The position numbers and the translations under genes were made by a program. The notes under the pieces were generated by a model, which was not told the origin of the DNA, made no database searches, and saw only the letters and a program-made list of their open reading frames with translations. From Microbulbifer donghaiensis (GTDB taxonomy: Bacteria; Pseudomonadota; Gammaproteobacteria; Pseudomonadales; Cellvibrionaceae), in contig NZ_FQVA01000001.1 of assembly GCF_900129095.1 (NCBI RefSeq), forward strand, positions 2,245,615 through 2,309,614: a stretch of DNA of 64,000 bases. The letters run 5' to 3'. Positions 20,545 through 29,364 of the stretch are shown here, in pieces (position 1 is the first letter of the stretch; the number at the start of each line of letters is the position of its first letter).

Positions 20545-20958
20545 ATGGGGGTATCGGTGCGAGAATTTATTAAAAACCTTTCCGTCTGTTTTGCTGCTGG
20601 CTGCCTTGCCGGACTGGCCTATGCGCTGGGTCTCTGGGCCATGGGTCACTACGGTTTCACCCGCTGGGTCGGTGTCGACATAGCGCCCTACCTCTCCAAC
20701 ACCTACCTGTACCAGCGCATCGTCTGGGGCGGAATCTGCGGACTGATCTTCCTACTGCCGTGGCGCAAGTCGTGGCTGGCGCGCGGCTTTTTCCTGTCGC
20801 TGATTCCGGCCGGCATTATGTTGCTATTGTTGCTGCCGATGCGCGGTTACGGCCCCGGCGCGGTGGCGCTGGGCATGATGACACCGCTGGTGATCATCCT
20901 CGCCTGCGCCCTCGGCGGTATCGCCGCGTCCGGATTGCTGCGCGTGCAGGGAAAATAA
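20545..20958 (+). CDS. Small integral membrane protein of unknown function
   Basis: 137 residues with four likely membrane helices: about 12-34, 58-74, 80-97 and 108-130. No motif is recognised. The ATG follows GGGGATCAATAA. That ribosome binding site overlaps the 3' arm of a hairpin (CCCGTCGGG at 20512-20520 with CCCGGCGGG at 20527-20535, one G-U pair, T6 loop), which could hide it. The gene sits alone between purK and the convergent MATE gene, so context gives no function. Confidence 0.6.
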   Translation: MGVSVREFIKNLSVCFAAGCLAGLAYALGLWAMGHYGFTRWVGVDIAPYLSNTYLYQRIVWGGICGLIFLLPWRKSWLARGFFLSLIPAGIMLLLLLPMRGYGPGAVALGMMTPLVIILACALGGIAASGLLRVQGK

Positions 20959-20998
20959 CCCTGAACCGCTTCTGGACTCGATGCGGTTGGGCCACCTC

Positions 20999-21068
20999 TG
21001 TAGGAGCCTGCTTGCAGGCGAACGAGAACGGAACTCCGTAGCCCTTCGCCTGCAAGCAGGCTCCTACA
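20999..21068. repeat. 70-base palindrome with 24-base perfect arms
   Basis: TGTAGGAGCCTGCTTGCAGG plus CGAA at 20999-21022 is exactly complementary to 21045-21068, with a 22-base spacer. The TGTAGGAGCCTGCTTGCAGG type is a well-known dispersed palindrome in Pseudomonas and relatives. It lies between two convergent genes and probably also acts as a two-way transcription barrier. Confidence 0.85.
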
Positions 21069-21100
21069 GGGGGGTGAGTGTTAATTCAATCGTATTGCCC

Positions 21101-22531
21101 CTAGATCTCGCGGGTTTTCCAGCTGCCACGGGAGAAGAGCCATAGGGTAAACAGCCCCACCGAGGTCTCGGTGATAAATACCCCCCAAAAGACGCCGGAG
21201 TGCTGCCAGTCCAGGGGTACCGCCAGGTACCAGCACAGCGGTATCTGGATCAGCCAGAAAAACACCAGGTTGATCTTGGTGGGGGTGGCGGTATCGCCGG
21301 CGCCGTTGAACGCCTGTACCGAAACCATCCACCAGCCGTAGACGAAGTAGGAGTAGGAGAGAATCCGCAGCCACTCGCCGCCGATGGCGATCACCGCCGC
21401 GTCCGCGGTGAAAATGCCCATCAGCTGCTCGTAGTAGAGGAAGTAGGCCACCGATACGCCGAGCAGGAAAATCATGTTGTACAGGCCGATCAGCCACACG
21501 GAGGACTCGGCGCGGCCCGGCTGCCCGGCGCCCAGGTTCTGGCCCACCAGGGTGGCGGCGGCGTTGGACAGGCCCCAGGCGGGCATCAGGGTAAACATCA
21601 TGATGCGCACGGCGATAGTGGCACCGGCCACCGCATCATTGCCCACTTCGGCGAGGATGCGCATCAGGAATATCCATGAAGTCATGGCCACGATCATCTG
21701 GCCGATACCGCCGAGTGCCGTGCGCACAATTTCGAGGGCCACTTTCGAATTCCACACCAGCTGCGAGCCGAATGCGCGGATATGCTTGCCGCCGCGGAAG
21801 AGGATCCACAACTGCATGGCTACGCCTACACTGCGGCCGATGTTTGTGGCTATGGCGGCGCCCTCGATGCCCATGGCGGGAATCGGCCCCAGGCCGAATA
21901 TCAGGATGGGGTCGAGCAGCATATTGATGCCGTTGGCGATCCACAGCACGCGCATGGCGATGGCCGCGTCCCCGGCGCCGCGGTAGACGGCATTGATCAC
22001 GAACAGCAACATGATCACCGCGTTGCCGCCCAGCATCCACTGGGTGTACCTGTATCCCTCTTCAAGCGCCCAGGCATCCGCGCCCATCAGCGCCAGCAGT
22101 TCCCTGGCATAAAAGATGCCGGTGAGCGCAAACGGCAGTGAAACCAGCAGGGCAATAAAAATCGCCTGCACCGCCGTGAGGCCCGCGTCGGCACTCCTCT
22201 TCTCGCCGACGCGCCGCGCTACCAGGGCGGTGACGGCGGTGGCGAGACCTATGCCGATGGCGTAGAGCAGGAACAGGTAGGTTTCGGTCAGGCCCACGGT
22301 GGCGACGGCCGAAGCCCCGAGCTTGCCCACGAAGTAGATATCCACCACCGCGAAGGTGGCCTCCATGACCAGCTCAAGCACCATGGGCACCGCCAGCAGG
22401 AATACGGCGCGACGCATGCCGATGCGGGTGTAGTCCGCCTCGGTACCGCGGATGGCGTTCACAAGTTCGCGCCACAGGGAGCGCGCGCTTGCGGGAGGCG
22501 CACTGGCGGAGAGGGTGCTGGATTCGGTCAT
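21101..22531 (-). CDS. MATE-family multidrug/metabolite exporter
   Basis: 476 residues with about 12 membrane segments in two homologous halves, typical of MATE transporters, which use Na+ or H+ gradients to expel cationic compounds. Each half begins in the usual way: residues 40-60 contain FLLAVPMVLELVMEATFAVVD and the second half contains GQMIVAMTSWIFLMRI. The ATG at 22531 is preferred because the upstream open frame is unlike the family. Substrate cannot be told. A second, more distantly related MATE protein lies at 31-32 kb. Confidence 0.88.
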   Translation of the reverse strand: MTESSTLSASAPPASARSLWRELVNAIRGTEADYTRIGMRRAVFLLAVPMVLELVMEATFAVVDIYFVGKLGASAVATVGLTETYLFLLYAIGIGLATAVTALVARRVGEKRSADAGLTAVQAIFIALLVSLPFALTGIFYARELLALMGADAWALEEGYRYTQWMLGGNAVIMLLFVINAVYRGAGDAAIAMRVLWIANGINMLLDPILIFGLGPIPAMGIEGAAIATNIGRSVGVAMQLWILFRGGKHIRAFGSQLVWNSKVALEIVRTALGGIGQMIVAMTSWIFLMRILAEVGNDAVAGATIAVRIMMFTLMPAWGLSNAAATLVGQNLGAGQPGRAESSVWLIGLYNMIFLLGVSVAYFLYYEQLMGIFTADAAVIAIGGEWLRILSYSYFVYGWWMVSVQAFNGAGDTATPTKINLVFFWLIQIPLCWYLAVPLDWQHSGVFWGVFITETSVGLFTLWLFSRGSWKTREI

Positions 22532-22706
22532 GGTCGGGTATCCACCGGCTTGTCCGGGTAAAACTGGGGTGAGACCCCCCGCCGGATTCCCGCGGGAGTT
22601 GCAACTGGTCGTCTGGGCAGGCTGCCAATCGACAGTCTGCGGACGGGAGAATAACGCCTCGATAGTGCTTGGGGTCAAGTCCCGGGAACCTGTCTGCAGT
22701 TTGTTA

Positions 22707-23309
22707 TCAGTTGTCGATCAACAGCTGTGCGGCCACGCCGAACATCATGATGGCCACACCGAGATCGAGCAGGCGCCAGGTCGCGGGGCGCGCCAGCCAG
22801 GGCGAGAGCCAGGCCGCACCCAGCGCGAGGCCGAAGAACCAGGTCAGCGACGCGCTGGCGGCGCCCAGCGCATAGGCGCCCGGTTCGGCCTGCTGGACGC
22901 CGAGGGAGCCGATCAGCAACACCGTGTCCAGATAGACGTGCGGGTTCAGCAGAGTCACCGCCAGGGCGGTGAGCAGCACCGCACGGCGCGAGCGGGGACC
23001 GGCTTCCGCGGCCTGTTCCAGCCCCTGCGGGCGAAGGGCGCGGAGCAGGGCCTTGAGCCCGTACCAGAGCAGAAAGGCCGCGCCGCCCCAGCGCGCCACC
23101 GCCAGCAGGGCCGGGCTCTCCAGCAGCAGCGCGGCCAGGCCGAAGACTCCGGCGGCTACCAGCACCGCGTCGCACAAGACGCAGAGCGCGGCCACCGACA
23201 GGTGGTATTCGCGGCGCAGGCTCTGTGCCAGCACGAAGGCATTCTGCACGCCGATGGCGACGATAAGCCCGGCGCCCACCAGCAGCCCGTTCAGGTAACT
23301 CTGCCACAT
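22707..23309 (-). CDS. argO: LysE/ArgO-family amino acid exporter
   Basis: 200 residues (E. coli ArgO 211) with six predicted membrane helices. The N-terminus (GLLVGAGLIVAIGVQNAFVL) is the LysE/ArgO signature. Family members export L-arginine or L-lysine when they accumulate. The ATG at 23309 places this signature at residue 9. It is divergent from an ArgP-type LysR regulator with 108 bases between the starts, the same pairing seen in E. coli and Corynebacterium (lysE/lysG). This supports the arginine/lysine assignment. Confidence 0.85.
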   Translation of the reverse strand: MWQSYLNGLLVGAGLIVAIGVQNAFVLAQSLRREYHLSVAALCVLCDAVLVAAGVFGLAALLLESPALLAVARWGGAAFLLWYGLKALLRALRPQGLEQAAEAGPRSRRAVLLTALAVTLLNPHVYLDTVLLIGSLGVQQAEPGAYALGAASASLTWFFGLALGAAWLSPWLARPATWRLLDLGVAIMMFGVAAQLLIDN

Positions 23310-23417
23310 TCCAGTATTACTCCATTTTCTCTCGGGTAGAGATGACAGTGGTGAGTGTGGGCTGGAAGGTGTTATAAGAAAAACAAATTTTGCTGATCTC
23401 CCATTAGGAAAATCGAT

Positions 23418-24305
23418 ATGTTCGACTACAAGCTGCTCTCCGCACTCGCCGCCGTGGTGGAGCAGGGCGGTTTCGAGCGGGCCGCGCTGCTTCTGGGCCT
23501 GTCGCAGTCGGCGGTGTCGCAGCGGATCAAGCTGCTCGAGGCGCGGGTGGGTCAACCGGTACTGGTGCGGGCGACACCGCCGCAGCCCACCGAGCTGGGC
23601 CGGCGCCTGCTCAACCACGTGCAGCAGGTGCGCCTGCTCGAGCGCGACCTCCAGGGGCAGGTGCCGGCGCTCGACGAGGGCGGCGGGCCGGAGCGACTGC
23701 GCATCGCGATCAACGCCGACAGCCTGGCGACCTGGTGGGCGCCGGCCGTGGCCGATTTCTGTGCCGCGCAGCGGCTATTGCTGGATCTGGTGGTGGAGGA
23801 TCAGGAGGTCGGCCTCAAACGCATGCGTACCGGCGACGTGGCGGCGTGCGTCTGCGCCGCCGAGCGCCCGGTCGCCGGTGCGCGCAGTGTTGAGCTGGGA
23901 GCCATGCGCTACCGGGCGCTGGCCAGCCCGGCGTTTATCGCCCGGCATTTTCCCGGCCCGGTGACGCCCGCCGCAATGGCGCGCAGCCCGGCCATCGTCT
24001 TCGGCCCGGACGACTACCTCCAGCACCGCTACCTGGAATCGCTGGGCGTGGCGGGCAGCTTCGCCTACCACCTGTGCCCATCTTCGGAAGGTTTCGTCCG
24101 CCTGATCTCGAACGGCCTCGGCTGGGGTCTGGTGCCGGAGCTGCAGGTGGCCGGCGAGCTGGCCCGCGGTGAACTGGTCGAGCTGTTGCCGGAGCGGCCG
24201 CTGGATGTGCCGCTTTACTGGCATCACTGGCGCCACGGTGGTGAGCTGCTGGCAGAACTCACCCGCCAGCTTGTGCGTGCAGCGGAGCGGCTGTTGGTGC
24301 GCTAG
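23418..24305 (+). CDS. argP: ArgP-type LysR-family regulator
   Basis: 295 residues (E. coli ArgP 297). The N-terminal winged helix reads ERAALLLGLSQSAVSQRIKL, very close to ArgP. The effector-binding domain keeps ArgP-like landmarks: INADSLATWW near residue 96, LVRATPPQPTELG near residue 50 and SSEGFVRLI near residue 222. ArgP activates argO in response to arginine and is blocked by lysine in E. coli. The divergent argO gene makes autoregulation from the shared 108-base region likely. Confidence 0.88.
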   Translation: MFDYKLLSALAAVVEQGGFERAALLLGLSQSAVSQRIKLLEARVGQPVLVRATPPQPTELGRRLLNHVQQVRLLERDLQGQVPALDEGGGPERLRIAINADSLATWWAPAVADFCAAQRLLLDLVVEDQEVGLKRMRTGDVAACVCAAERPVAGARSVELGAMRYRALASPAFIARHFPGPVTPAAMARSPAIVFGPDDYLQHRYLESLGVAGSFAYHLCPSSEGFVRLISNGLGWGLVPELQVAGELARGELVELLPERPLDVPLYWHHWRHGGELLAELTRQLVRAAERLLVR

Positions 24306-24327
24306 TCGTTGCGCCGGCAAATACTGC

Positions 24328-24846
24328 TCAGGCCGCGAATTCGATTTCCACCAGGCTGCAGCTCTGCGTGTAACCCATGGCCCGCTTGATGGTCGGGTAC
24401 ACCGAAGCGGTGGCCACGCAGACTCCCAGCTCGATGCGCTGGCGCTGGTCCAGCTGTGCATCGATGCGCTGCTCCAACAGCGGATCGATATTGCGATAGC
24501 TGGCCACCGAGGTGGCGAAGTCGAAAATATCCTTGAGGTTTTCCGGCAGGCGGCTGCCGCCCTGCAGGCAGGCCTGCACTATGGATTTTTCTATACCCGC
24601 CTCCAGCGCCATGCGCACATTCAGCTGCAGGCACTCGCCGCAGTCGGCCACCTGCATCGCGGCCAGTTTGCTGACCCAGAAAATATCCAGCGGTAGGAAC
24701 TCCCGGTGGGTGGCGAGCGGCTGGAAGTCGGCGAATTTCTCGAAGCCCTCCGGCGAGCCGTTCAGGAATTCCTTCAGGTAGCCTGTATCGTAGCGATAGT
24801 GCCGGGAGAAGGCCTCCAGTGCTTGCAGGTGCTGTTCCTCGTTCAT
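24328..24846 (-). CDS. AhpD/carboxymuconolactone decarboxylase-like protein
   Basis: 172 residues. A CGEC motif at about residue 70 within VADCGECLQLNVRMALEAG resembles the CxxC redox motif of AhpD-like alkylhydroperoxidases. The usual His after the second Cys is not present, so peroxidase activity is uncertain. The rest is helical, as in the family. It lies 24 bases downstream of the DUF2938 gene and after a LysR gene, all on the minus strand, so these three probably form one unit. Confidence 0.6.
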   Translation of the reverse strand: MNEEQHLQALEAFSRHYRYDTGYLKEFLNGSPEGFEKFADFQPLATHREFLPLDIFWVSKLAAMQVADCGECLQLNVRMALEAGIEKSIVQACLQGGSRLPENLKDIFDFATSVASYRNIDPLLEQRIDAQLDQRQRIELGVCVATASVYPTIKRAMGYTQSCSLVEIEFAA

Positions 24847-24870
24847 GACGGTGACTCCTCGTTGGTCGGA

Positions 24871-25386
24871 TTAAATCAGTTTCTGTAACAGAAGCGCGGA
24901 CAGGTACAGGCCCATGCCGAAAACCCCGTGGGTGAGCAGGCTGTTGATGCGGGCGCGACGGGGATTCGGTGTCCTGGAAGCGGCTACACCGGCACCGAGC
25001 GCCGGCTGCATGATGAAAAAGGGCGCGGCCACGGTGGCGAGCCCGAAGGCCAGGGCCGGCAGCGGCGTCGGCTGGCGGACCCAGTCGAGACCACAGATCG
25101 AAAGCAGCAGTGCCGCGAAAACAACGCCGGTGGCGTAGTGGGCGCACCAGCCGAGCGCGCGCTCACCGCGCACGGCAGTGGCAGTGGCGATTCCTGCGTG
25201 GGCGAAGCGCCCGCGGGGGATACTGCCGAGCCAGCGCCCGACCAGGGCCCAGTCCAGCGACGGCACGCCGAAGAAGCGCAGGCGCAACAGCGCCCAGAGA
25301 TCCATAAAGGCGGTGGCGCCGACGCCGATCAAAACGGAAAAGAACAGAAATTGAAATGAGTCGCTCACCTGCCGACACCTCCTCAA
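24871..25386 (-). CDS. DUF2938 membrane protein
   Basis: 171 residues with four hydrophobic segments. GVGATAFMDLWALL near residue 22 and LGWCAHYATGVVFA near residue 76 are hallmarks of DUF2938, a family of unknown function. A GTG start at 25368 (protein VSDSFQFLFF) is equally plausible and would be six residues shorter. It is placed between a LysR regulator upstream (45-base gap) and the AhpD-like gene downstream. Confidence 0.75.
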   Translation of the reverse strand: MRRCRQVSDSFQFLFFSVLIGVGATAFMDLWALLRLRFFGVPSLDWALVGRWLGSIPRGRFAHAGIATATAVRGERALGWCAHYATGVVFAALLLSICGLDWVRQPTPLPALAFGLATVAAPFFIMQPALGAGVAASRTPNPRRARINSLLTHGVFGMGLYLSALLLQKLI

Positions 25387-25431
25387 GCCGATGGAGGCTG
25401 CAGTGTCGGCGACGCCGGCGATCGATAAAAG

Positions 25432-26346
25432 TTAGATGCTATCGGCCACTTCGATAGGTGGGCTGTAGTAGTTGCCGTAGAGGCGCCGCGCCTCCCGTGC
25501 AAACCAGCGCGCGGCGGTGCCCTGGGGCGTGCTGGCGGACCACAACAGGTCGACGCCGAGGCTCCATGCGCTGAGCGCGTTGGTCAGGTTCAGCTCCACC
25601 AGCTTGCCGCTCTTCAGGAAGGGGCGCGCCAGCTCGTAGGGGGCGTTGACCCAACCGACGCCCTTGCAGGCCAGGTCCAGTGCCTGCAGCAGCGAGTCGC
25701 TGTGCCAGGTTTGCGGCGACAGCTGCCAGCGGCGCTTGGCGGACGGCGAGGCCGCGACCAGTTGCCGGTACTGGGCCGCTTCGCTCAGGGCGGCGCCGGG
25801 CATCTGCGCCAGCGGGTGCTCGGGGCAGGCGAGGGTCAGAATGCGCTGCTGGCCCAGGTTGTTGAAATCCACTTCGTCCGGGTAGTGGTCGCGGGTGGTG
25901 ACAAAGGCGAAATCCGCATCGCCCTCGGCGATCCGGCGTATGGCGCACTCGTGGCTGGCGTTGCAGGCGCGGACTTGCGTGTGCGGGAAGCGTTCGCTGA
26001 AGGCGGCGAGCATGTCGTTCAGCTTGTCCGGCATCACCAGCTCTTCGAAGACGATGCGCAGCAGCGGCTCCTCGCCGCTCTGGTAGGAGTCCGCCGCCTG
26101 CTGGAAACGGCGCAGCTGGCCAATGGCCTGGCGCGCCAGCGGCAACAGCGCCTGGGCAGCCGCCGTGGGGCTTGGGTATTTGCCACTGCGGTCGAAAAGG
26201 TCCAGGCCGAGATCCAGTTCCAGGTTCTGGATTTGGCTGCTGACCGCGGACTGGGCGCGGCCCATGTCCCGCGCCACGGCGGAGAAGGAACCCTTCTCGC
26301 AGGCGGCGACGAAGGTGCGCAGCTGGTCCAGGTTGAGGTTGTTCAT
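25432..26346 (-). CDS. LysR-family transcriptional regulator
   Basis: 304 residues. The N-terminal helix-turn-helix is GSFSAVARDMGRAQSAVSSQ, followed by the linker helix and a LysR substrate-binding domain starting with PLLRIVFEELVMP near residue 92. The effector is unknown. Unlike most LysR regulators it is not divergent from a target. It heads a same-strand set with the DUF2938 and AhpD-like genes, which may be its targets. Confidence 0.88.
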   Translation of the reverse strand: MNNLNLDQLRTFVAACEKGSFSAVARDMGRAQSAVSSQIQNLELDLGLDLFDRSGKYPSPTAAAQALLPLARQAIGQLRRFQQAADSYQSGEEPLLRIVFEELVMPDKLNDMLAAFSERFPHTQVRACNASHECAIRRIAEGDADFAFVTTRDHYPDEVDFNNLGQQRILTLACPEHPLAQMPGAALSEAAQYRQLVAASPSAKRRWQLSPQTWHSDSLLQALDLACKGVGWVNAPYELARPFLKSGKLVELNLTNALSAWSLGVDLLWSASTPQGTAARWFAREARRLYGNYYSPPIEVADSI

Positions 26347-26380
26347 GGGACTTCCCTGTGTGCGGATTGCGGGCGCTAAA

Positions 26381-26938
26381 TCAGGGCTGCTCGTGTTCGG
26401 TCAGGTATTGATTCTTCAGCTTGACGTAATTGGCGGCAGAGTAGCGGAAGAACTCTTTTTCCTTGTCCGACAGCGGGCGCGCCTGCTTGCAGGGTGCGCC
26501 GACGTAGAGAAAGCCGCTCTCGAGTTTCTTGCCCGGCGGCACCAAAGCGCCGGCGGCCAGCACCACTTCATCCTCGATCACCGCGCCATCCATGACGATG
26601 GAGCCTATGCCGATCAGTACGCGACTGCCAACGGTGCAGCCATGCAGACAGGCCTTGTGGCCGATGGTGACGTCGTCACCGATGATCAGCGGCCAGCCAT
26701 CCTCATTGAAGGGCCCGGCATGGGTGATGTGCAGTACGGCACCGTCCTGCACGCTGGTGCGCTCGCCAATGCGGATGCGGTGCATATCGCCGCGGATTAC
26801 CGCCATCGGCCACACGGAGCTGTCATCGCCCAGGACGACGTCGCCGATAACGGCGGATTGCGGATCGACATAGACGCCGTTGCCGAGCTGTGGGCAGGTT
26901 TCGCGTTCGGAATCGCCGTGAGAGCGCAGTGGGGACAT
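26381..26938 (-). CDS. Gamma-carbonic anhydrase family protein (YrdA/PaaY-like)
   Basis: 185 residues forming a left-handed beta-helix trimer with hexapeptide repeats (for example VIGDVVLGDDSSVW). Metal-ligand histidines are visible in VLHITHAGP near residue 83 and TIGHKACLHGC near residue 103. E. coli YrdA and relatives bind zinc, but carbonic anhydrase activity is often not detectable. The ATG at 26938 has AGGAG nine bases upstream. It is divergent from prlC, a neighbourhood also seen in Pseudomonas. Confidence 0.9.
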   Translation of the reverse strand: MSPLRSHGDSERETCPQLGNGVYVDPQSAVIGDVVLGDDSSVWPMAVIRGDMHRIRIGERTSVQDGAVLHITHAGPFNEDGWPLIIGDDVTIGHKACLHGCTVGSRVLIGIGSIVMDGAVIEDEVVLAAGALVPPGKKLESGFLYVGAPCKQARPLSDKEKEFFRYSAANYVKLKNQYLTEHEQP

Positions 26939-27003
26939 AGACAAGCTCCTGTACAATGAGTCCTCTATCATAGCTTTAACGTCTTCCTAGCACAGGGTGT
27001 TGT

Positions 27004-29055
27004 ATGTCCAATCCGCTGCTGAATTTGCCGCTACTGCCCCCATTCGACCGGCTGCAGCCCGAACAGGTGGAGCCGGCGATCGCCGAGTCGATTGAACATT
27101 GCCGGCAACAACTCGCGGCGGGACTCGCCGATCCCGGCTGGGATAGCACGCTGGCACCGCTGGAACAGGCACAGGACCAATTGAACCGCGCCTTCTCCCC
27201 GATCAGCCACCTGAACAGTGTCTTGAGCGGCCCCTGGCGGGCGCCCTACGAAGCGGCGCTGGCGCAGGTGACCGCATACTGGACCGAACTGGGCCAGAAC
27301 CGCGACCTGTATGGGGTTTACCAGCAGCTCGCGCAATCCCCGGAGTTTGCCGCCTGGCCGCAGCCGCGCCGCAAGGCGGTCGAACTGGGGCTGCGCGACT
27401 TCGATTTGAGCGGTGTCGGCCTGGAGGGCGAAGCGCGCGATGCGTTCGCCGCGAACAGCCGCCGCCTGGCGGAGCTGTCGAGTCAATTCGCCAACAATGT
27501 ACTGGACGCCACCAATGCCTGGACCTGGCACACGGAGAATGAAACCGAACTGGTCGGCCTGCCGCAGACGGCACTGGCTGCGGCCAAAGCCGCGGCGGAG
27601 GCGAAAGATCTAACAGGCTGGCTGATTACCCTCGACGGTCCCAGTTACCTGGCCGTTATGACCCACGCCGACAACCGCGCGCTGCGCCAACAAGTGCATA
27701 CCGCATTTATCAGCCGCGCATCCGAAACGGGCCCCAACGCCGGTGAATTCGATAACTCGGCGGTGATGGAGGAAATACTGACACTGCGCGCCGAACAGGC
27801 GAGATTGCTCGGCATGGCCAACTACGCCGAACTTTCCCTCGCCAGCAAGATGGCCCAGGACAATGCCAGGGTACTGGAATTCCTCAACGACCTGGCCGCG
27901 CGCGCCAAACCCGCGGCCGAGCGCGAATTTGCGGAACTGCAGGACTTTGCCCGGGGCAAGCTTGGGCTGGACGAGCTGCGCTCCTGGGATATTGCCTGGG
28001 CGGCGGAAAAGCTGAAACAGGAGCGCTACGCCATCAGCCAGGAAGAGCTGCGACCCTATTTCCCCTACGAAAAAGTGCTCGCCGGCCTGTTTACCGTCGT
28101 GGAAAAACTATTTGACGTGTCGGTGCAACGGGACGACACGGTGCCGACCTGGCATCGGGACGTGCAGTATTTCTGGCTGTACCGCAATGGCGAGCGCATC
28201 GCCGGCTTTTACCTGGATCCCTTCGCGCGCGAGAAGAAGCGCGGCGGAGCCTGGATGGACACTGTCTGTGTCCGCCGGCAGACGCCCGAAGGACTGCAAC
28301 TGCCGGTGGCTTACCTGGTGTGTAACTTTTCACCGCCGGCCGCAGGCGATGCGCCGTCATTGTTGACCCACTACGAAGTCACCACCCTGTTCCATGAGTT
28401 CGGCCACGGGCTGCACCATATGCTCACGCAGATCGATGTGGCGGCGGTATCCGGAATCAACGGTGTGGCCTGGGATGCGGTGGAGCTGCCGAGCCAGTTC
28501 CTGGAGAACTGGTGTTGGGAGCCGGAGGTGATCGCGATGATCTCCGCTCACTATCAGAGTGGCGAAGCGCTGCCCCGGGAACTTTTGGACAAGATGCTCG
28601 CGGCGAAAAATTTCCAGTCGGCGATGTTTACCGTGCGCCAGTTGGAGTTCGCCCTGTTCGACTTCCGCCTGCACTGCTGCGAGCAGGGCGCCAGTGCCGC
28701 CGAGATCCAGCAGCTCCTCGACGAAGTGCGCGGGCAGGTGGCGGTAGTACCGATCGCCGACGAAAACCGCTTCCAACACGGTTTCAACCATATTTTTGCC
28801 GGCGGCTATGCGGCCGGTTACTACAGCTATAAGTGGGCGGAAGTACTTTCGGCCGACGCCTTTTCGTTGTTCGAGGAACAGGGCATTTTCGACCGCGCTA
28901 CCGGTAACAAATTCCTGCACGGTATTTTGGAGCAGGGAGGCAGTCGCGATGCCCTGGAACTGTTCACGGAATTTCGCGGGCGCGAGCCTAATATAGATGC
29001 CCTGCTGCGCCACTCGGGTATCGAGCAGCTCGAACTGAATATCAACCCGGGCTAG
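27004..29055 (+). CDS. prlC: Oligopeptidase A (M3 metallopeptidase)
   Basis: 683 residues (E. coli 680). This cytoplasmic zinc peptidase degrades short peptides, including cleaved signal peptides. The catalytic HEFGH motif is in TLFHEFGHGLHHML near residue 465, followed by the distal Glu in the EL PSQFLENW segment (spaced here for clarity). The N-terminal helical domain is complete. It is followed after 32 bases by yheV, as in Pseudomonas and E. coli. Confidence 0.96.
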   Translation: MSNPLLNLPLLPPFDRLQPEQVEPAIAESIEHCRQQLAAGLADPGWDSTLAPLEQAQDQLNRAFSPISHLNSVLSGPWRAPYEAALAQVTAYWTELGQNRDLYGVYQQLAQSPEFAAWPQPRRKAVELGLRDFDLSGVGLEGEARDAFAANSRRLAELSSQFANNVLDATNAWTWHTENETELVGLPQTALAAAKAAAEAKDLTGWLITLDGPSYLAVMTHADNRALRQQVHTAFISRASETGPNAGEFDNSAVMEEILTLRAEQARLLGMANYAELSLASKMAQDNARVLEFLNDLAARAKPAAEREFAELQDFARGKLGLDELRSWDIAWAAEKLKQERYAISQEELRPYFPYEKVLAGLFTVVEKLFDVSVQRDDTVPTWHRDVQYFWLYRNGERIAGFYLDPFAREKKRGGAWMDTVCVRRQTPEGLQLPVAYLVCNFSPPAAGDAPSLLTHYEVTTLFHEFGHGLHHMLTQIDVAAVSGINGVAWDAVELPSQFLENWCWEPEVIAMISAHYQSGEALPRELLDKMLAAKNFQSAMFTVRQLEFALFDFRLHCCEQGASAAEIQQLLDEVRGQVAVVPIADENRFQHGFNHIFAGGYAAGYYSYKWAEVLSADAFSLFEEQGIFDRATGNKFLHGILEQGGSRDALELFTEFRGREPNIDALLRHSGIEQLELNINPG

Positions 29056-29087
29056 GCCCGACAATTGCCAGTGATTAAGCAGTAACA

Positions 29088-29357
29088 ATGATCATGACCA
29101 ACGATAGCGACAAGCGGGACAAGCCGCCGAAAAAACGATTTATCGCGGGCGCCGTCTGTCCGCGCTGCAGTGCGATGGACCGGATAGTAAATTACCGCGA
29201 AGGGGAAAAAAATTATCGCGAGTGTATCGCCTGTGGATTCAAGGATGAGATACGTCTGCAATCGTCGCCGCTGGAACCGGCGACCAGAGTCAATGAGAGC
29301 GGCAAAAAAGAAGCTGTGGAAACACCGATAAAAATCATCCAGCCAACAAAAAAATAA
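29088..29357 (+). CDS. yheV: YheV-family zinc-ribbon protein
   Basis: 89 residues (E. coli YheV 66). Two CxxC pairs, AVCPRCS near residue 24 and RECIACGF near residue 45, form a zinc ribbon. The surrounding KKRFIAGA and ENYRE-like segments match the DUF2387/YheV family, whose function is unknown. An ATG two codons downstream is also possible. The C-terminal 35 residues are a low-complexity basic tail not seen in E. coli. Confidence 0.85.
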   Translation: MIMTNDSDKRDKPPKKRFIAGAVCPRCSAMDRIVNYREGEKNYRECIACGFKDEIRLQSSPLEPATRVNESGKKEAVETPIKIIQPTKK

Positions 29358-29364
29358 CCAAACA

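Noticed and set aside
22532-22706. A riboswitch upstream of the MATE gene
   Set aside because: I looked for guanidine, TPP and other exporter-linked riboswitch motifs and found no convincing conserved core.
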